Below, piece by piece: positions 1 through 9,477 of a stretch of DNA of 33,363 nt. Within the stretch, counting starts at the first letter, position 1; each line of letters opens with the position of its first letter. Source of the DNA: Bacteroidota bacterium (GTDB lineage Bacteria; Bacteroidota; Bacteroidia; Flavobacteriales_D; Sanyastnellaceae); assembly GCA_027622975.1 (NCBI GenBank), contig JAQBVN010000025.1, positions 1 through 33,363 on the forward strand. The letters run 5' to 3'. Both the position numbers and the translations under genes were made by a program. The notes under the pieces were generated by a model. That model searched no databases, had not been told where the DNA came from, and worked only from the letters and a program-made list of their open reading frames with translations.

Positions 1-3000
1 CAGATGACGTTGGTGCAGTCCACGTAACAACCGCAGAGCAGTTGCCAGCATCAGCCGTCTGAGTGATGTTCGATGGCATGCCGCTGATCGCAGGTGACTC
101 GTCGTCAGTTACAGTTACAACTTGCGTGGCAGTTGCCGTGTTTCCTGTCGGGTCAACGACCGTCCAAGTTACAGTTGTCGTTCCTACAGCATAAGTAGCA
201 GGCGCATTGTTGGAGACCGAGGTGCCGCAATTGTCAGCCACCGTCGGAGAACCAATAGAGACACCAGCCGCTGCTGCAGAACAAGCACTCAAGTCCGCAC
301 TCACCGTGACATCAGCAGGCGCCGTAATTGTAGGGCTGCTTGTGTCCTGAACCGTCACTGTCGCATTCGCAGAATCGCTGTTGCCGCAGGCATCGGTCAC
401 CGTCAAGGTCACCGTATTCTCGCCGAGGTCGTTGCAATCAAAAGAAGTCACATCCAAGGACAATGTCAAAGCGCTGCAGTTGTCGCTCGAACCATTGTCG
501 ATGTCCGCAGTGGTAATCGAACCTTGGCCAGAAGCATCCAAAATCACGATTGCGTTCTGCACTGAAACGGTCGGCTTCACCTCATCGGTGATTGTGAACG
601 TCGCCCACGTGGTGGACGTGTTGTTCGACCCATCCGCCACGGTGAATGTCACATTGACTGACCCCGTTGCACCGCAATCGTCACTCAAATCACCGTCGAC
701 GTAATCGTGAGTCCAAGTCAATGGGCCGCACGCATCCGTTGCAGTCGCCCCACCATGGTTGCTAAGCCAAGCCTGCAACTCTGTTGTGTTGCCAGAACCA
801 TCGCAGGACACTGACGTGCTCGATGCCTGAGTTGTGATGCTTGGGAAGGTAACATCAGAGACTTCCACCGTCGCAATTGCCGTGCTGGAGTTTCCATTGT
901 TGTCGGTCACCGTCAATGTAACCATGTTATCGCCCAAATCAGCGCAAGTGAACGAGGTTACATCCAAGGCGTACGATGCAATGCCGCAAGCGTCGTAAGA
1001 CCCGTTGTTGATGTCAGCAGCGGCAATCGATGCGTTGCCCGAGGCGTCGAGAGCAATCTCAATGTCTTGCGCCACAGCCACCGGATTCACGTTATCTTCC
1101 ACTGTGACTGTTGCTGAAGCTTGGCTCTGGTTTCCGCATTCGTCCGTAACAGTCAACACCACTGTGTTGCTAGACCCCACATTGGCACAAGTAAACAAAC
1201 TGTTGTCAATGGCCAGCGAAACGTCACCACAGGTATCTGAAGAACCGTTGTCGACGTCGTCAGCAGTAATTGTCGCTTGGCCGTTGGCATCAAGTTGAAC
1301 CGTGATGTCTTGGGCCAAAGCAACAGGAACAGTTGTGTCTTGGATGGTCAATGTACGGCTCACCGTTGAGGAATTACCACATGCGTCTGTCGCTGTGAAA
1401 ACAACGACAGCTGTTCCGGTATTGCCACAACCATTGGACATGCCAGTGTAATTGTTGGTCCAAGTCACACCTGAAGGATCATTGCCATTCGAGAACCCGT
1501 GGTTGCTCAACCAACTGGTTGCAGGACTTGCCCCTGGTGCACACTCCGCGGTGAGATTGATCCCAGGGAAAGTGATGGTTGGAGGCGTGGTATCAACAAT
1601 GCTAAATGTCGCAGTGCTTTGCGTGGTGTTTCCACAAGCATCAGTCGCAGTGAAGGTTACCGTCGCCGATTGTGACACGCCACACCCAGCCGTAAATCCA
1701 TCGAAGCCCTCGCTCGTATAGTTATGGGCCCATGTCACGGAGCCGCAAGCATCTGATGCCTGTGCTCCCCCATGGGTACTCAACCACGAAGCAAACTCAT
1801 CAGCCCGATCGTCTGATGAATTGTATTCATAGGTTTGGTTCGAAGCAACTGTGTCCATTGTCGGACCCGTCGTGTCATCAATGGTGAACGTTGCAGTCGT
1901 GGAGCTGCTGTTGCCAGAGCCGTCCGTCACAGTGAAAATCACTTCCACAGAACCCGTTTCACCGCAATCGTCGCTTAAAGAAACTTCTCCAGAATCGGTT
2001 CCATAGTTGTGCGTCCAAGTCAGTGATCCGCAAGCATCTGTCGCTGAAGCTCCTCCATGACTGGCCAACCAAGCATTCAACTGGGTTGTGTTCCCCGAGC
2101 CGTCACATTCCACCGTCTCATCAGAAGCAGCAGTCGCAATCGCTGGCGCTGTGATATCATTCACCGTGACGGTAGCTGTTCCCGATGCAATGTTGCCGCA
2201 CTCATCTGTCACGGTCAGGGTGACAGTGTTGAGTCCAAGATCATTGCAATCAAACGTCGAAGGTTCCACATCGAATGAGATGGAGCTGCAGTTGTCAGTG
2301 CTTTCGTTGTCCACAGCGTCGTTGGCTATGGTTGCTTGACCCGAAGCATCCAAATTCACAGTGATGTCATTGGTGAGCACCGTTGGCGGGGTTACATCCG
2401 TCACTGTGATTGTCTGGGTAAAGGATGTTTGATTTCCGCAGCCATCCTGAGATGTCCAGGTCCGCACGATTGTCTCACTTCCGGCGCATGAGCCTGGAGT
2501 AGAGGTTTCGGAAAAATTCACTGTTTCCGATCCGCTGCACGCATCATTCGCTGTGACAGTAGCTGCCAATGGAATGGCGTCGCAAGAAACTGAAATCGAG
2601 GCCGATGGTGTTCCACTCAGCACAGGTCCGATGCTGTCCTCAATGGTGAAAGTTGCTACAGTTGTAGACGTGTTGTTGCACGCATCTGTCGCAGTAAAAG
2701 TCACCGTCGCTGATCCTGTTGCACCACAAGCCGATGTCAATCCTATGAAGTCGTGGGTCCATGAGACACTGCCGCATGCATCCGACGCAACAGCACCACC
2801 ATTGTTGTTAAGCCAAGTGGTCAAGGCCGTTGTGTTGCCCGCTCCATCACATTCAACGGTCTGGTTGCTCGCTTGTGTAGTAATGCTGGGACCCGTTGTA
2901 TCTACAATGCTGAACGTAGCCGTCGTAGAACTGCTGTTGCCGCAATCATCAGTGGCAGTGAAGATGACCGTCGCAGAACCCGTGGCGCCGCAGTCATCGC

Positions 3001-5445
3001 TCAATGCTGTGAAGTTATGGCTCCAAGTCACGCCGCCACAGGCATCTGAAGCAACCGCACCACCGTGGTTATTCAACCACGCGTTCAAATCTGCTGTATT
3101 CCCCGAGCCATCACATTCAGCGCTACCATTGGAAGCACTGGTTCCAATCACAGGCACTGTGGTATCAACAACCGTCAACTCTTGCACGTGACTCGTGGTT
3201 CGTCCACACTCATCTGTGGCAGTCCATGTACGCGTGATGGTGTAAGAATCATCGCATGCACCAGCCGTGGTCGACTCTAACATAGTCACGGTTGCCGTGC
3301 CACAAGCATCAGTAGCAGTCAGGATTTCAGGCTGTGGCACTGCATCGCATTCCACTGTGGCATCGGCCGGGAGTGGCGATTGAACAAACGTGGGGGTTGC
3401 AGTATCCGTCACGGTGATGACCAAAGCAATGTCATCGGTATTTCCGCAACCATCAGACACTGTGAACGTCACTGTGGCAGTGCCCGTATTGCCGCATCCG
3501 TCAGACAAACCAGTGTAGTTGTGGCTCCACTGCAAATTACCCGCTGTAGTGCAATTGTCCGTGGCTGAAGCACCACCATGGCTTTCAAGCCATGTCGTAA
3601 TTGCATCGCTGTTGCCTGAAGCACATTCCAAATTGAGTGCATTTCCTCCAGAGATCACCGGAGCAACCTCGTCCGTGATTGTCACAACTTGGGTGCCAAT
3701 GGTTTCGTTGCCAGAGTCATCCGTCGCCGTCCAGGTCCTTGTCACCACAGAAGCATTCGCACAAGTCTCGCTAACCACAGAAGACTCAGAATAATCCAGG
3801 GTTACACTCGCACAACAAACATCAGACGCAGTTACAGCCGTCAATCCTGCGATGTAATTTGAATAATTCTCACAACTCACAGTATGATTTGCAGGAACAT
3901 TCGCTAGCACAGGCGCTTGAGTATCCTGGACAATGAATGAGGCTGAAGACGTGCTGAAGTTTCCAGAACCATCCGTCACGCGGAAAACCACATCAAACCC
4001 AGTCGCTGTTTCCGTTGAAGTGTACGTCCAAACCAATCCGCCACAGGCATCCGTCGCAGTTGCTCCTCCATGGTTATCCAACCAAGCGGTCAACTGACCA
4101 GGATTGTTCTCAGGATGACACTCCACTGTCAAGTTGGAAGCCTGCGCAGTCAGCGTTGGGGCCACGTTGTCAACCACAGTGATGGTCACATCTTGCGTTG
4201 TTTCATTTCCGCACTCATCCAAGGCCGCAAATTCAACGGTGTTGACACCCAAGTCAGTGCAATCGAAGGACGTCGTCTCCAATGAAATGGACACCGTTCC
4301 ACAATTGTCTGATGTCCCATTGTCGAGAGATGCGGCCGTGATCGAGCCATTGCCATCTGAATCAAGCTGAACCTCCGCGGTCAAATCAATGTTGAGTACG
4401 GGCCCTTCGGTGTCCTGAACTGTAATGGTTTGCGTATGAGTTGTAGAAAGGCCGCAATCGTCCGTAGCCACCCACGTGCGTGTCAACGTATAATTGTAGA
4501 GGCACGAGCCATCCACACGTGTCTCCGTGTATGCCACTGTGGCGCTGCCGCAGTTGTCCGTTGCTGTCAAAGTTGGCGCTGTTGGAACCTCATCGCATTC
4601 AACCGTCGCATGCGATGGCAAATCCTGAACGAATGAGGGTGGTGTGTTATCCACGACCGTGAATGTGGCGGTGCTTGACGTTGCATTTCCGCACTCGTCG
4701 GTCACTGTAAATTCCACTGTCACCGAACCGGACGCACCACAACCATCGCTCAAACCGTTCGTTGCGACATCATAGTCATTGGTCCAAACCAAATCCTCAT
4801 TTGCCGTGCAGTTGTCCGTGGCCGAAGCTCCGCCATTGGCCGCAAGCCAGTTGGTCAACGACGTACCTTGGCTCGCACCGCATTGCACCGTGGCATCCGC
4901 CGCATGTGAAGCCAACACAGGATTCGTGGTATCCACCACTGTCAACACTTGGGTGTGGCTCGTTGTGTTTCCACATTCGTCTGTGGCAGTCCAAACTCGC
5001 GTGATGGTGTAGCCGTTCGGGCATGAACCTGGAGTTTCCGTATCAACGCGCGTGACGGACGCTGAACCACACTCATCAGTGGCAGTCAACGTTGCTGGCG
5101 CAGGAATGCTAGAACATTCCACCGTTGCATCGGCCGGCAAAGCCTCGACGAAGACGGGATCTGCATTATCCACAATGCTCACAGTGGCTGTCGTGGAAGA
5201 CGAATTACCGCAATCGTCTGTCACAGTGAAAGTGACAATGGCAGAACCAGTGGCACCGCATCCGTCAGACAAACCGGAGTAGTTGTTTGTCCAAGTCAAG
5301 TCAGTGTCAACATTGTCGAGTGCAAATCCAGTAAATCCATTGCTAGCCAACCACTGATCAATCACATTCTGAATTTCCGCAGGGTCGTTGGCATCACAAT
5401 CAAACGAAAACGACGTGGCACCAACCAAAATGGTAGGTGCAGTGC
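1..5445 (-). repeat. Array of at least 22 Ig/HYR-like domains in four subtypes
   Basis: Each domain is about 80-90 residues. Type 1 carries VECDGSGNT, a WLxxHGGAxATD segment and VTFTxTDxCGN. Type 2 carries PADATVECDxVP and TRTWTATDECG. Type 3 carries ITVxLDASGxxxIT, DNGSSDNC and VTLTVTDxCGN. Type 4 is the classic HYR form (PxNITxTADxGNCSAxVTW). From N to C the order reads 1,2,1,2,3,1,2,1,2,1,1,2,3,1,1,1,3,3,1,3,4,4. Domains of this class usually act as stalks or adhesive modules of extracellular proteins; the ligand is unknown. Confidence 0.8.
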
Positions 5446-8323
5446 AATCATAACAGCACGAATTGTCACTTCCGCTGGCGGTGTATACATCGCACGCATC
5501 ATCGTCAATGCATGAGTTGCCAGAGCAGGAAACACCCACGGATTGGTGTCCAATCGAACCGGAATCCGTGTCGGTGCCCTCCAGCAACACAGTGGTGTTG
5601 ACCAAAACGTCCGAAACCAAATCCATCAATTCAGACCCCACGATTGTACCAAACCAGTTGCACGTCGCCGTGACGTTGGTTCCGTCAGCCGCATAAATTG
5701 ACACATCGTTGCTGCTCAAGTCATTTCCAGAGATGGTCGCTGTAGTCGCATCCGTAGGCGAGGCTCCAATAGCGACAGCTGTGGTGTTGCCAGTCAGAAC
5801 GTTTTCACTGATGGTGACAGCCGTTCCCGTCGCCTCCATGTCAGAGGCCAAAATGGCAGCTGAAGTCGTGCCCGCCAACTCACCCAAACAAGCTGTGATC
5901 ACGTTGTTGCTCAGTGTTGCGCTAGCCGCCGATCCCACTTCAATGCCGAAGTCGAGGTGGCTGCCAAGACCCTTACCAGTGTAAGTATTTCCGGAAGCCA
6001 ACACGTTGGTCGCAGCCATGCTACCGTCGTATGCCTTCCGAATGTGAATACCAATACGGCCAATGTTGCTGAAGCTGTTTCCTGAGACAGTGATGTTAGA
6101 ACCATACAAGGTCAAACCACGACCATCGGTGGAACCAACGACGAAGTTCTGGAACACGTTGTTCGAAATCGTACCGCCCGTCCCATACGATGAAACACCC
6201 ATGCGAACTGAGTTCGAAGGAGCATTGCCATCGAGGGTGAAACCACTCATGTTGAACTCCACGCCTGAGTTCACTTGAATCATACTGGGGTTGGTCCCCG
6301 CAGAGCCAATGTCATCAAAGTCAGCCGTCAACGAAGTCGTTCCACTTCCGGCACCGCTCAAAGTGATGTTCTTGTTCACTGTGATTTGGGCATCCAGGGT
6401 ATGGCTTCCCGCCAAAACACTCACGATATCACCGGCAGTGGCTGCATCGATGGCATCTTGGATGGACATACCCGCAGGCACCTCCCAGTCTCCATTGTCC
6501 ATATCGGAGATGGTAACATCGGTAAACAATGGGCTCTGCGCCTGGGTCAAACCTGTGGTGTAAGCGGCATTTTGAGAGCAAGCCACTTGACCCAAAGTTC
6601 CGTCCAAGGCAGTGCCAGTGACGAGGTGAGTCAACGAGGCAGGCACTGTGATGTCAGCCCCATCGGTCGGATCGTTCGACATGGTTCCCTCCCAGACACC
6701 ACCGGAATTCAAATCGCCGGATTGCCATGCAATTCCACCATTATCGTTGTTCAAATCCATGGTGCCTGCAAAAACAGTGCTACCAGGTGCACCAATTCCA
6801 GCAGAAGCCTGCACCGCAAGTGAGCTCGGGAAGACTGCTGCGTCACCCCAAGCATTGCCAGAAGTGGTCAAATTTGTTACCAGGATGTTGTTGCAACTCG
6901 CCAATGCCAAACCATATCCATCGGCAGCTGAACTCAAATGCAAATCCGAAAGGTTGGCGTTGGACACCCCATTCAAATCAACAGCTGATTTGCCTGTGCC
7001 TGACACACCTACTTCACTCAGTGAAAAAAGACTCACCCCTGGCTGAACCTTGATTCCATACGTTCCTGCATTCGTCAAAGACAAACCAGACAAGCCCACA
7101 TTGTTCGCAGCAACATTCAACCCAAGGTCGCTTGAAGTAGAATTGATGGTCACATTAGTTCTGCCAGCACCAGTCAAAGTCAGGGCATGGTTGATGTCCA
7201 AACGACCCTCCGAATACGTTCCCGCTCCAATGCTAATCCTATCGCCTAGTGACGACGCATCAATCGCATCTTCAATGCTCAAACCTTCGACCACATCCCA
7301 TTCACCGTTCACCAAATCGTAGATGACAACAGCTGTGTAGCTCGCATTGCTAGCGTTGGCGGCAGCCTGGGCATACGCTGTGGCTTGGGGAGCAGCAACT
7401 TGTGCTGAAGCTCCATCCACGCGATCACCAGACACAACGTGTGAAAAAGAAACCGGAACCTGAACATGACCCGATCCATTGTGGGCAATGATTCCAGTCC
7501 ACACACCTCCAGAAGCCAAATCTCCCTCCTGGACAGCAATCCCACCGTCTCCGTCTTCCAAATCCAATGTGCCAGTGAACACAATCCCTGAGGGGCCCTC
7601 AATGGCATTTTGGTATTGCGTGGCAGCAGGCATCACACCAGCCGCACCCCATGCATTGTTTGCCGTTACCAAACCATTGACAGTCACATCAACGCAGCTT
7701 GAGATGGCCAAACCATATCCATCGGCAGAACTCGAAGCCTCGATGTTGGTCAATGTGGCCGTATCGACACCGTTCAAATCGAAGGCTGACTTGCCAGTGC
7801 CAATCACCACGACATCGGAAAGCGCCAAGTCATCACAACTTGATGCCTTCACCCCGTAGGTCGTCGAAGCGCCTCCAACCAGCATCAAACCTGAAATTGT
7901 GACATTGTCAGCCGTGATGGAGCAGGCATATCCATTCGACGTGGATACAACGGTCACCTGGTCGCTACCAGCGCCGGTAAGCGTCACTTCGACATCAATG
8001 GTCAACTGAGGCTCGGAGTATGCCCCAGCAGCAACCGAGATTGCATCACCAGCATTGGCCGCATCGAGGGCGGCGGCAATGGAGGTGTAGCTCGTGCCTT
8101 GAGTCGTGTTGGACACTTGTGCCGACATTCCCGCTGGAACGAAGGACACGAGGACGAGGGTCAAAGATGCCACCCACTGGGAGGCGGAGGACAAACCTAG
8201 GAAGAGGTTGAACGTCGGCGAAGCCTCGATGGCAGTGCTCTTTGCCCCCAGCAACCGCTGAGCCATTCGAGCAATCAATCGGGCTTCAGACCCTTGATTT
8301 TCAGTAGTTTGAGTAAAAATCAT
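1..8323 (-). CDS. Giant secreted beta-helix / HYR-like repeat protein (3' end outside window)
   Basis: The minus-strand frame starting at ATG 8323 stays open to the window edge (2774 residues visible, C-terminus missing). Residues 1-50 form a long polar N-region, followed by a hydrophobic stretch at 50-66 and a likely signal peptidase site after MSA (68). Residues about 75-940 are a right-handed parallel beta-helix of the pectin-lyase/NosD type, with recurring GDxISVxAGTYSE and LTLTGAG strings and a terminal CNWFG motif near 893. A cysteine cluster resembling the DACNY module follows near 930-955. From about 961 onward there are 21 complete and one partial Ig/HYR-like domain, each ending like TDxCGN-TVxDTTxP. 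I infer a cell-surface or released adhesin or polymer-binding protein; a T9SS tail would be expected beyond the edge. A later start at ATG 8266 would shorten the unusual N-region. No catalytic site can be claimed. Confidence 0.9.
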   Translation of the reverse strand, partial: MIFTQTTENQGSEARLIARMAQRLLGAKSTAIEASPTFNLFLGLSSASQWVASLTLVLVSFVPAGMSAQVSNTTQGTSYTSIAAALDAANAGDAISVAAGAYSEPQLTIDVEVTLTGAGSDQVTVVSTSNGYACSITADNVTISGLMLVGGASTTYGVKASSCDDLALSDVVVIGTGKSAFDLNGVDTATLTNIEASSSADGYGLAISSCVDVTVNGLVTANNAWGAAGVMPAATQYQNAIEGPSGIVFTGTLDLEDGDGGIAVQEGDLASGGVWTGIIAHNGSGHVQVPVSFSHVVSGDRVDGASAQVAAPQATAYAQAAANASNASYTAVVIYDLVNGEWDVVEGLSIEDAIDASSLGDRISIGAGTYSEGRLDINHALTLTGAGRTNVTINSTSSDLGLNVAANNVGLSGLSLTNAGTYGIKVQPGVSLFSLSEVGVSGTGKSAVDLNGVSNANLSDLHLSSAADGYGLALASCNNILVTNLTTSGNAWGDAAVFPSSLAVQASAGIGAPGSTVFAGTMDLNNDNGGIAWQSGDLNSGGVWEGTMSNDPTDGADITVPASLTHLVTGTALDGTLGQVACSQNAAYTTGLTQAQSPLFTDVTISDMDNGDWEVPAGMSIQDAIDAATAGDIVSVLAGSHTLDAQITVNKNITLSGAGSGTTSLTADFDDIGSAGTNPSMIQVNSGVEFNMSGFTLDGNAPSNSVRMGVSSYGTGGTISNNVFQNFVVGSTDGRGLTLYGSNITVSGNSFSNIGRIGIHIRKAYDGSMAATNVLASGNTYTGKGLGSHLDFGIEVGSAASATLSNNVITACLGELAGTTSAAILASDMEATGTAVTISENVLTGNTTAVAIGASPTDATTATISGNDLSSNDVSIYAADGTNVTATCNWFGTIVGSELMDLVSDVLVNTTVLLEGTDTDSGSIGHQSVGVSCSGNSCIDDDACDVYTASGSDNSCCYDCTAPTILVGATSFSFDCDANDPAEIQNVIDQWLASNGFTGFALDNVDTDLTWTNNYSGLSDGCGATGSAIVTFTVTDDCGNSSSTTATVSIVDNADPVFVEALPADATVECSSIPAPATLTATDECGSASVTRVDTETPGSCPNGYTITRVWTATDECGNTTSHTQVLTVVDTTNPVLASHAADATVQCGASQGTSLTNWLAANGGASATDNCTANEDLVWTNDYDVATNGLSDGCGASGSVTVEFTVTDECGNATSSTATFTVVDNTPPSFVQDLPSHATVECDEVPTAPTLTATDNCGSATVAYTETRVDGSCLYNYTLTRTWVATDDCGLSTTHTQTITVQDTEGPVLNIDLTAEVQLDSDGNGSITAASLDNGTSDNCGTVSISLETTSFDCTDLGVNTVEFAALDECGNETTQDVTITVVDNVAPTLTAQASNLTVECHPENNPGQLTAWLDNHGGATATDACGGLVWTYTSTETATGFDVVFRVTDGSGNFSTSSASFIVQDTQAPVLANVPANHTVSCENYSNYIAGLTAVTASDVCCASVTLDYSESSVVSETCANASVVTRTWTATDDSGNETIGTQVVTITDEVAPVISGGNALNLECASGNSDAITTWLESHGGASATDNCTTAGNLQWSHNYTGLSDGCGNTGTATVTFTVSDGCGNTDDIALVITVTDTATPTFVQSPLPADATVECDAVPQPEILTATDACGTATVTMLESTTAGACDDSYTITRTWTATDECGRTTSHVQELTVVDTTVPVIGTSASNGSAECDGSGNTADLNAWLNNHGGAVASDACGGVTWSHNFTALSDDCGATGSATVIFTATDDCGNSSSTTATFSIVDTTGPSITTQASNQTVECDGAGNTTALTTWLNNNGGAVASDACGSVSWTHDFIGLTSACGATGSATVTFTATDACNNTSTTVATFTIEDSIGPVLSGTPSASISVSCDAIPLAATVTANDACSGSETVNFSETSTPGSCAGSETIVRTWTSQDGCGNQTSFTQTITVTDVTPPTVLTNDITVNLDASGQATIANDAVDNESTDNCSSISFDVEPSTFDCNDLGLNTVTLTVTDECGNIASGTATVTVNDITAPAIATAASDETVECDGSGNTTQLNAWLASHGGASATDACGSLTWTHNYGTDSGEVSLSDDCGETGSVEVIFTVTDGSGNSSSTTATFTIDDTTGPTMDTVASNQTYEYNSSDDRADEFASWLSTHGGAQASDACGSVTWAHNYTSEGFDGFTAGCGVSQSATVTFTATDACGNTTQSTATFSIVDTTPPTITFPGINLTAECAPGASPATSWLSNHGFSNGNDPSGVTWTNNYTGMSNGCGNTGTAVVVFTATDACGNSSTVSRTLTIQDTTVPVALAQDITVQLDANGQATITADDVDNGSSDTCGDVSLAIDNSLFTCANVGSSNTVVLTVTDECGNQSQASATVTVEDNVNPVAVAQDIEIALDASGNASIAAADINNGSYDACGIASYALDVTSFTCADLGDNMVTLTVTDNNGNSSTAIATVEVSDVTFPSITTQASSTSVSCDGSGNTTELQAWLSNHGGATATDACGPLTWTHDYVDGDLSDDCGATGSVNVTFTVADGSNNTSTTWATFTITDEVKPTVSVQNAIVILDASGQGSITTADIDNGSSDNCSALTLSLDVTSFDCNDLGENTVTLTVTDACGNSDSANATVTVQDTSSPTITAPADVTVSADLSACSAAAAGVSIGSPTVADNCGTSVSNNAPATYAVGTTTVTWTVVDPTGNTATATQVVTVTDDESPAISGMPSNITQTADAGNCSAVVTWTAPTSS
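5470..8110 (-). repeat. Tandem beta-helix units, period about 801 bp
   Basis: Inside the giant gene, three units begin with SIxDAIDAAxxGDxISV (near 8080, 7270 and 6460) and continue into LTLTGAG strands. The first two units also share GGIAxQxGDLxSGGVW. A 22-base stretch is identical at 6906 and 7707, an offset of 801 bases or 267 codons, so the units remain in frame. The third unit diverges into a different set of beta-helix turns before the CNWFG motif. The pattern points to internal duplication. Confidence 0.75.
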
Positions 8324-8370
8324 CGTCAGGTAAGTGAGAAAAAACCGCATGTCGATTTCAGTTTGGAATC

Positions 8371-8378
8371 TAAAGATA
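8371..8378 (-). promoter_or_regulatory. Possible -7 box (TATCTTTA) of the giant gene
   Basis: On the minus strand the string TATCTTTA differs from the Bacteroidota -7 consensus TAnnTTTG only in the last base. It lies 47 bases before ATG 8323. The nearest upstream TTTG is about 26 bases away, more than the usual 19-21, so the assignment is tentative. Confidence 0.35.
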
Positions 8379-8665
8379 TGCGATAAACAGATAAAATCAG
8401 GCGACAAACCAAAGTTTTTTTGTGCCGAAAGCATTATCTGAGTGCGCAATTTTCGGATCCGGTAATCTAGAATTTTGGGGTGCATACGGCATGAAACCTA
8501 CCTAGGTTGCGGAATCCGTCCTTCCTGGGAAGAAAAATTGGCACCTTCAGTGATGTATAAAAAAAATTATACAACCAATGGCCTAGAATGTCTCTGACAG
8601 CATCCAAGACCAAATGATCTCCACCACTCAAGCCAGAACACAATCAATCAAGGAATAAATCGTCA

Positions 8666-8680
8666 TAAATCAATGATTTA
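8666..8680. promoter_or_regulatory. Palindrome TAAATCA-A-TGATTTA, possible operator
   Basis: Perfect 7-base inverted arms around one base, about 340 bases upstream of the giant gene and 160 bases downstream of the RRM gene. The symmetry would suit a dimeric regulator. No second copy was noticed in the window. Confidence 0.3.
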
Positions 8681-8839
8681 AGAGGTTAGTCACAACCATC
8701 CACTCCCCCTTGACTTTACCCAAAGCCTGTCCCAAACACCCCGCCCCCTCCCACACAAGATGGCCTTCGTGATAACCAGACTTATACACTCTTATGTCAG
8801 CAATTTTTTTGGATTCCGATTCCAACAAGTGACGAAAAC

Positions 8840-9388
8840 TCAAAAATCGTCGTCGAAATCACCGTATTGAGGGCGCGCCCCTCCTTTTCCACCCCGCTTC
8901 ATTTTCACAGAGCGCGGTCCGTCCGCGTACTTGTCAGGCCGCCCCTTGCCAGCCTTCTTTTTGACCACCTTTTTGGGCTTGCTGTCATCACCAAAAAAGG
9001 GACCAGTTGACGCCCCGGTGCCACGATCCTCGGGACCTGAAAACGACCTGCCAGTCGCAGCATTCTCACGTCCACTCCTCGGGGAAGAACCATCACCACG
9101 GTGAGGAGCCGAACCACGCGGGCGATCTCCGCCTGGACCAGAACGTGGGCGATCTTCGGCCTCTTTGATGACAATGCGAAAATCCATCATGGGTTTGCCA
9201 TCAAGTTCAGAGATGGCCCTTTGACCATCCTCTCGCCTCTCCATTTCCACAAAGCCAAAACACTTGCTCTGACCCGAATCTCGGTCCATCACCACCTTCG
9301 CAGATTTGACAGGACCAATGGCTTCAAACCAAGCCTTCAAATCAGAATCCTTGGCCTCTCGGTTGAGCTTGGCCACAAACAATTTCAT
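8840..9388 (-). CDS. RRM-type RNA-binding protein with Arg/Gly-rich tail
   Basis: This 182-residue protein has one RNA recognition motif at residues 1-80. The RNP2 strand is LFVAKL (3-8) and the RNP1 strand is KCFGFVEM (42-49), with aromatic residues at the expected RNA-stacking positions. Residues 81-182 are low complexity, rich in Arg, Gly, Pro and Lys, as in the disordered tails of bacterial RRM proteins. The start chosen is ATG 9388, because the fold begins MKLFVAKL; an upstream in-frame ATG at 9439 would add 17 residues and run into the control region of the divergent gene. It is probably a cytoplasmic RNA-binding or chaperone-like factor; its targets are unknown. It is transcribed divergently from a pseudouridine synthase gene, 89 bases away. 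Confidence 0.9.
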   Translation of the reverse strand: MKLFVAKLNREAKDSDLKAWFEAIGPVKSAKVVMDRDSGQSKCFGFVEMERREDGQRAISELDGKPMMDFRIVIKEAEDRPRSGPGGDRPRGSAPHRGDGSSPRSGRENAATGRSFSGPEDRGTGASTGPFFGDDSKPKKVVKKKAGKGRPDKYADGPRSVKMKRGGKGGARPQYGDFDDDF

Positions 9389-9393
9389 GGGTT

Positions 9394-9401
9394 CAAAATA
9401 A
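9394..9401 (-). promoter_or_regulatory. Probable -7 box (TTATTTTG) of the RRM gene
   Basis: On the minus strand TTATTTTG lies 5 bases before ATG 9388 and has one mismatch to TAnnTTTG. A TTTT tract (9421-9424) lies 19 bases upstream, near the position of a -33 element. This geometry would start the transcript at or next to the ATG. Confidence 0.45.
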
Positions 9402-9464
9402 TGATGGGGTTGAATTTCGTAAAATTCATCGAAAACCATGGTTTTCAGGGCAATTATTTCGCTT

Positions 9465-9472
9465 CACCTTTG
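9465..9472 (+). promoter_or_regulatory. Probable -7 box (CACCTTTG) of the pseudouridine synthase gene
   Basis: CACCTTTG has one mismatch to TAnnTTTG and lies 5 bases before ATG 9478. A TTTT tract (9442-9445) lies 19 bases upstream. It mirrors the arrangement of the divergent RRM gene. Confidence 0.45.
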
Positions 9473-9477
9473 TGCCG

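Larger units (their letters stand above)
8324..8839. other. 516-base intergenic gap between the giant gene and the RRM gene
   Basis: No convincing reading frame, tRNA or intrinsic terminator is visible here. It is relatively AT-rich next to the giant gene. It holds a perfect 7-bp-arm palindrome at 8666-8680, an AT-only hairpin TGTATAA/TTATACA at 8554-8573 with an A6 loop, and a TATCTTTA box 47 bases before the giant gene. The 5' leader and control region of the giant gene most likely lie here. Confidence 0.6.

Noticed and set aside
2553..3191. Long plus-strand open frame of 212 codons (and several others in 1-8200)
   Set aside because: It is antisense to the giant repeat gene and arises from the regular codon pattern of the repeats; its translation has no coherent fold or start context.
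1..5445. Regular repeats resembling a CRISPR array or satellite DNA
   Set aside because: The period of about 240-270 bases is in frame and encodes Ig/HYR-like protein domains.
8450..8540. Possible tRNA or small RNA in the long gap
   Set aside because: Short inverted repeats exist but no cloverleaf, anticodon arm or T-loop consensus could be built.
8805..8835. Hairpin with an A/T run after the RRM gene as terminator
   Set aside because: The stem is only five base pairs, and on the coding strand the run that follows is A rather than T.
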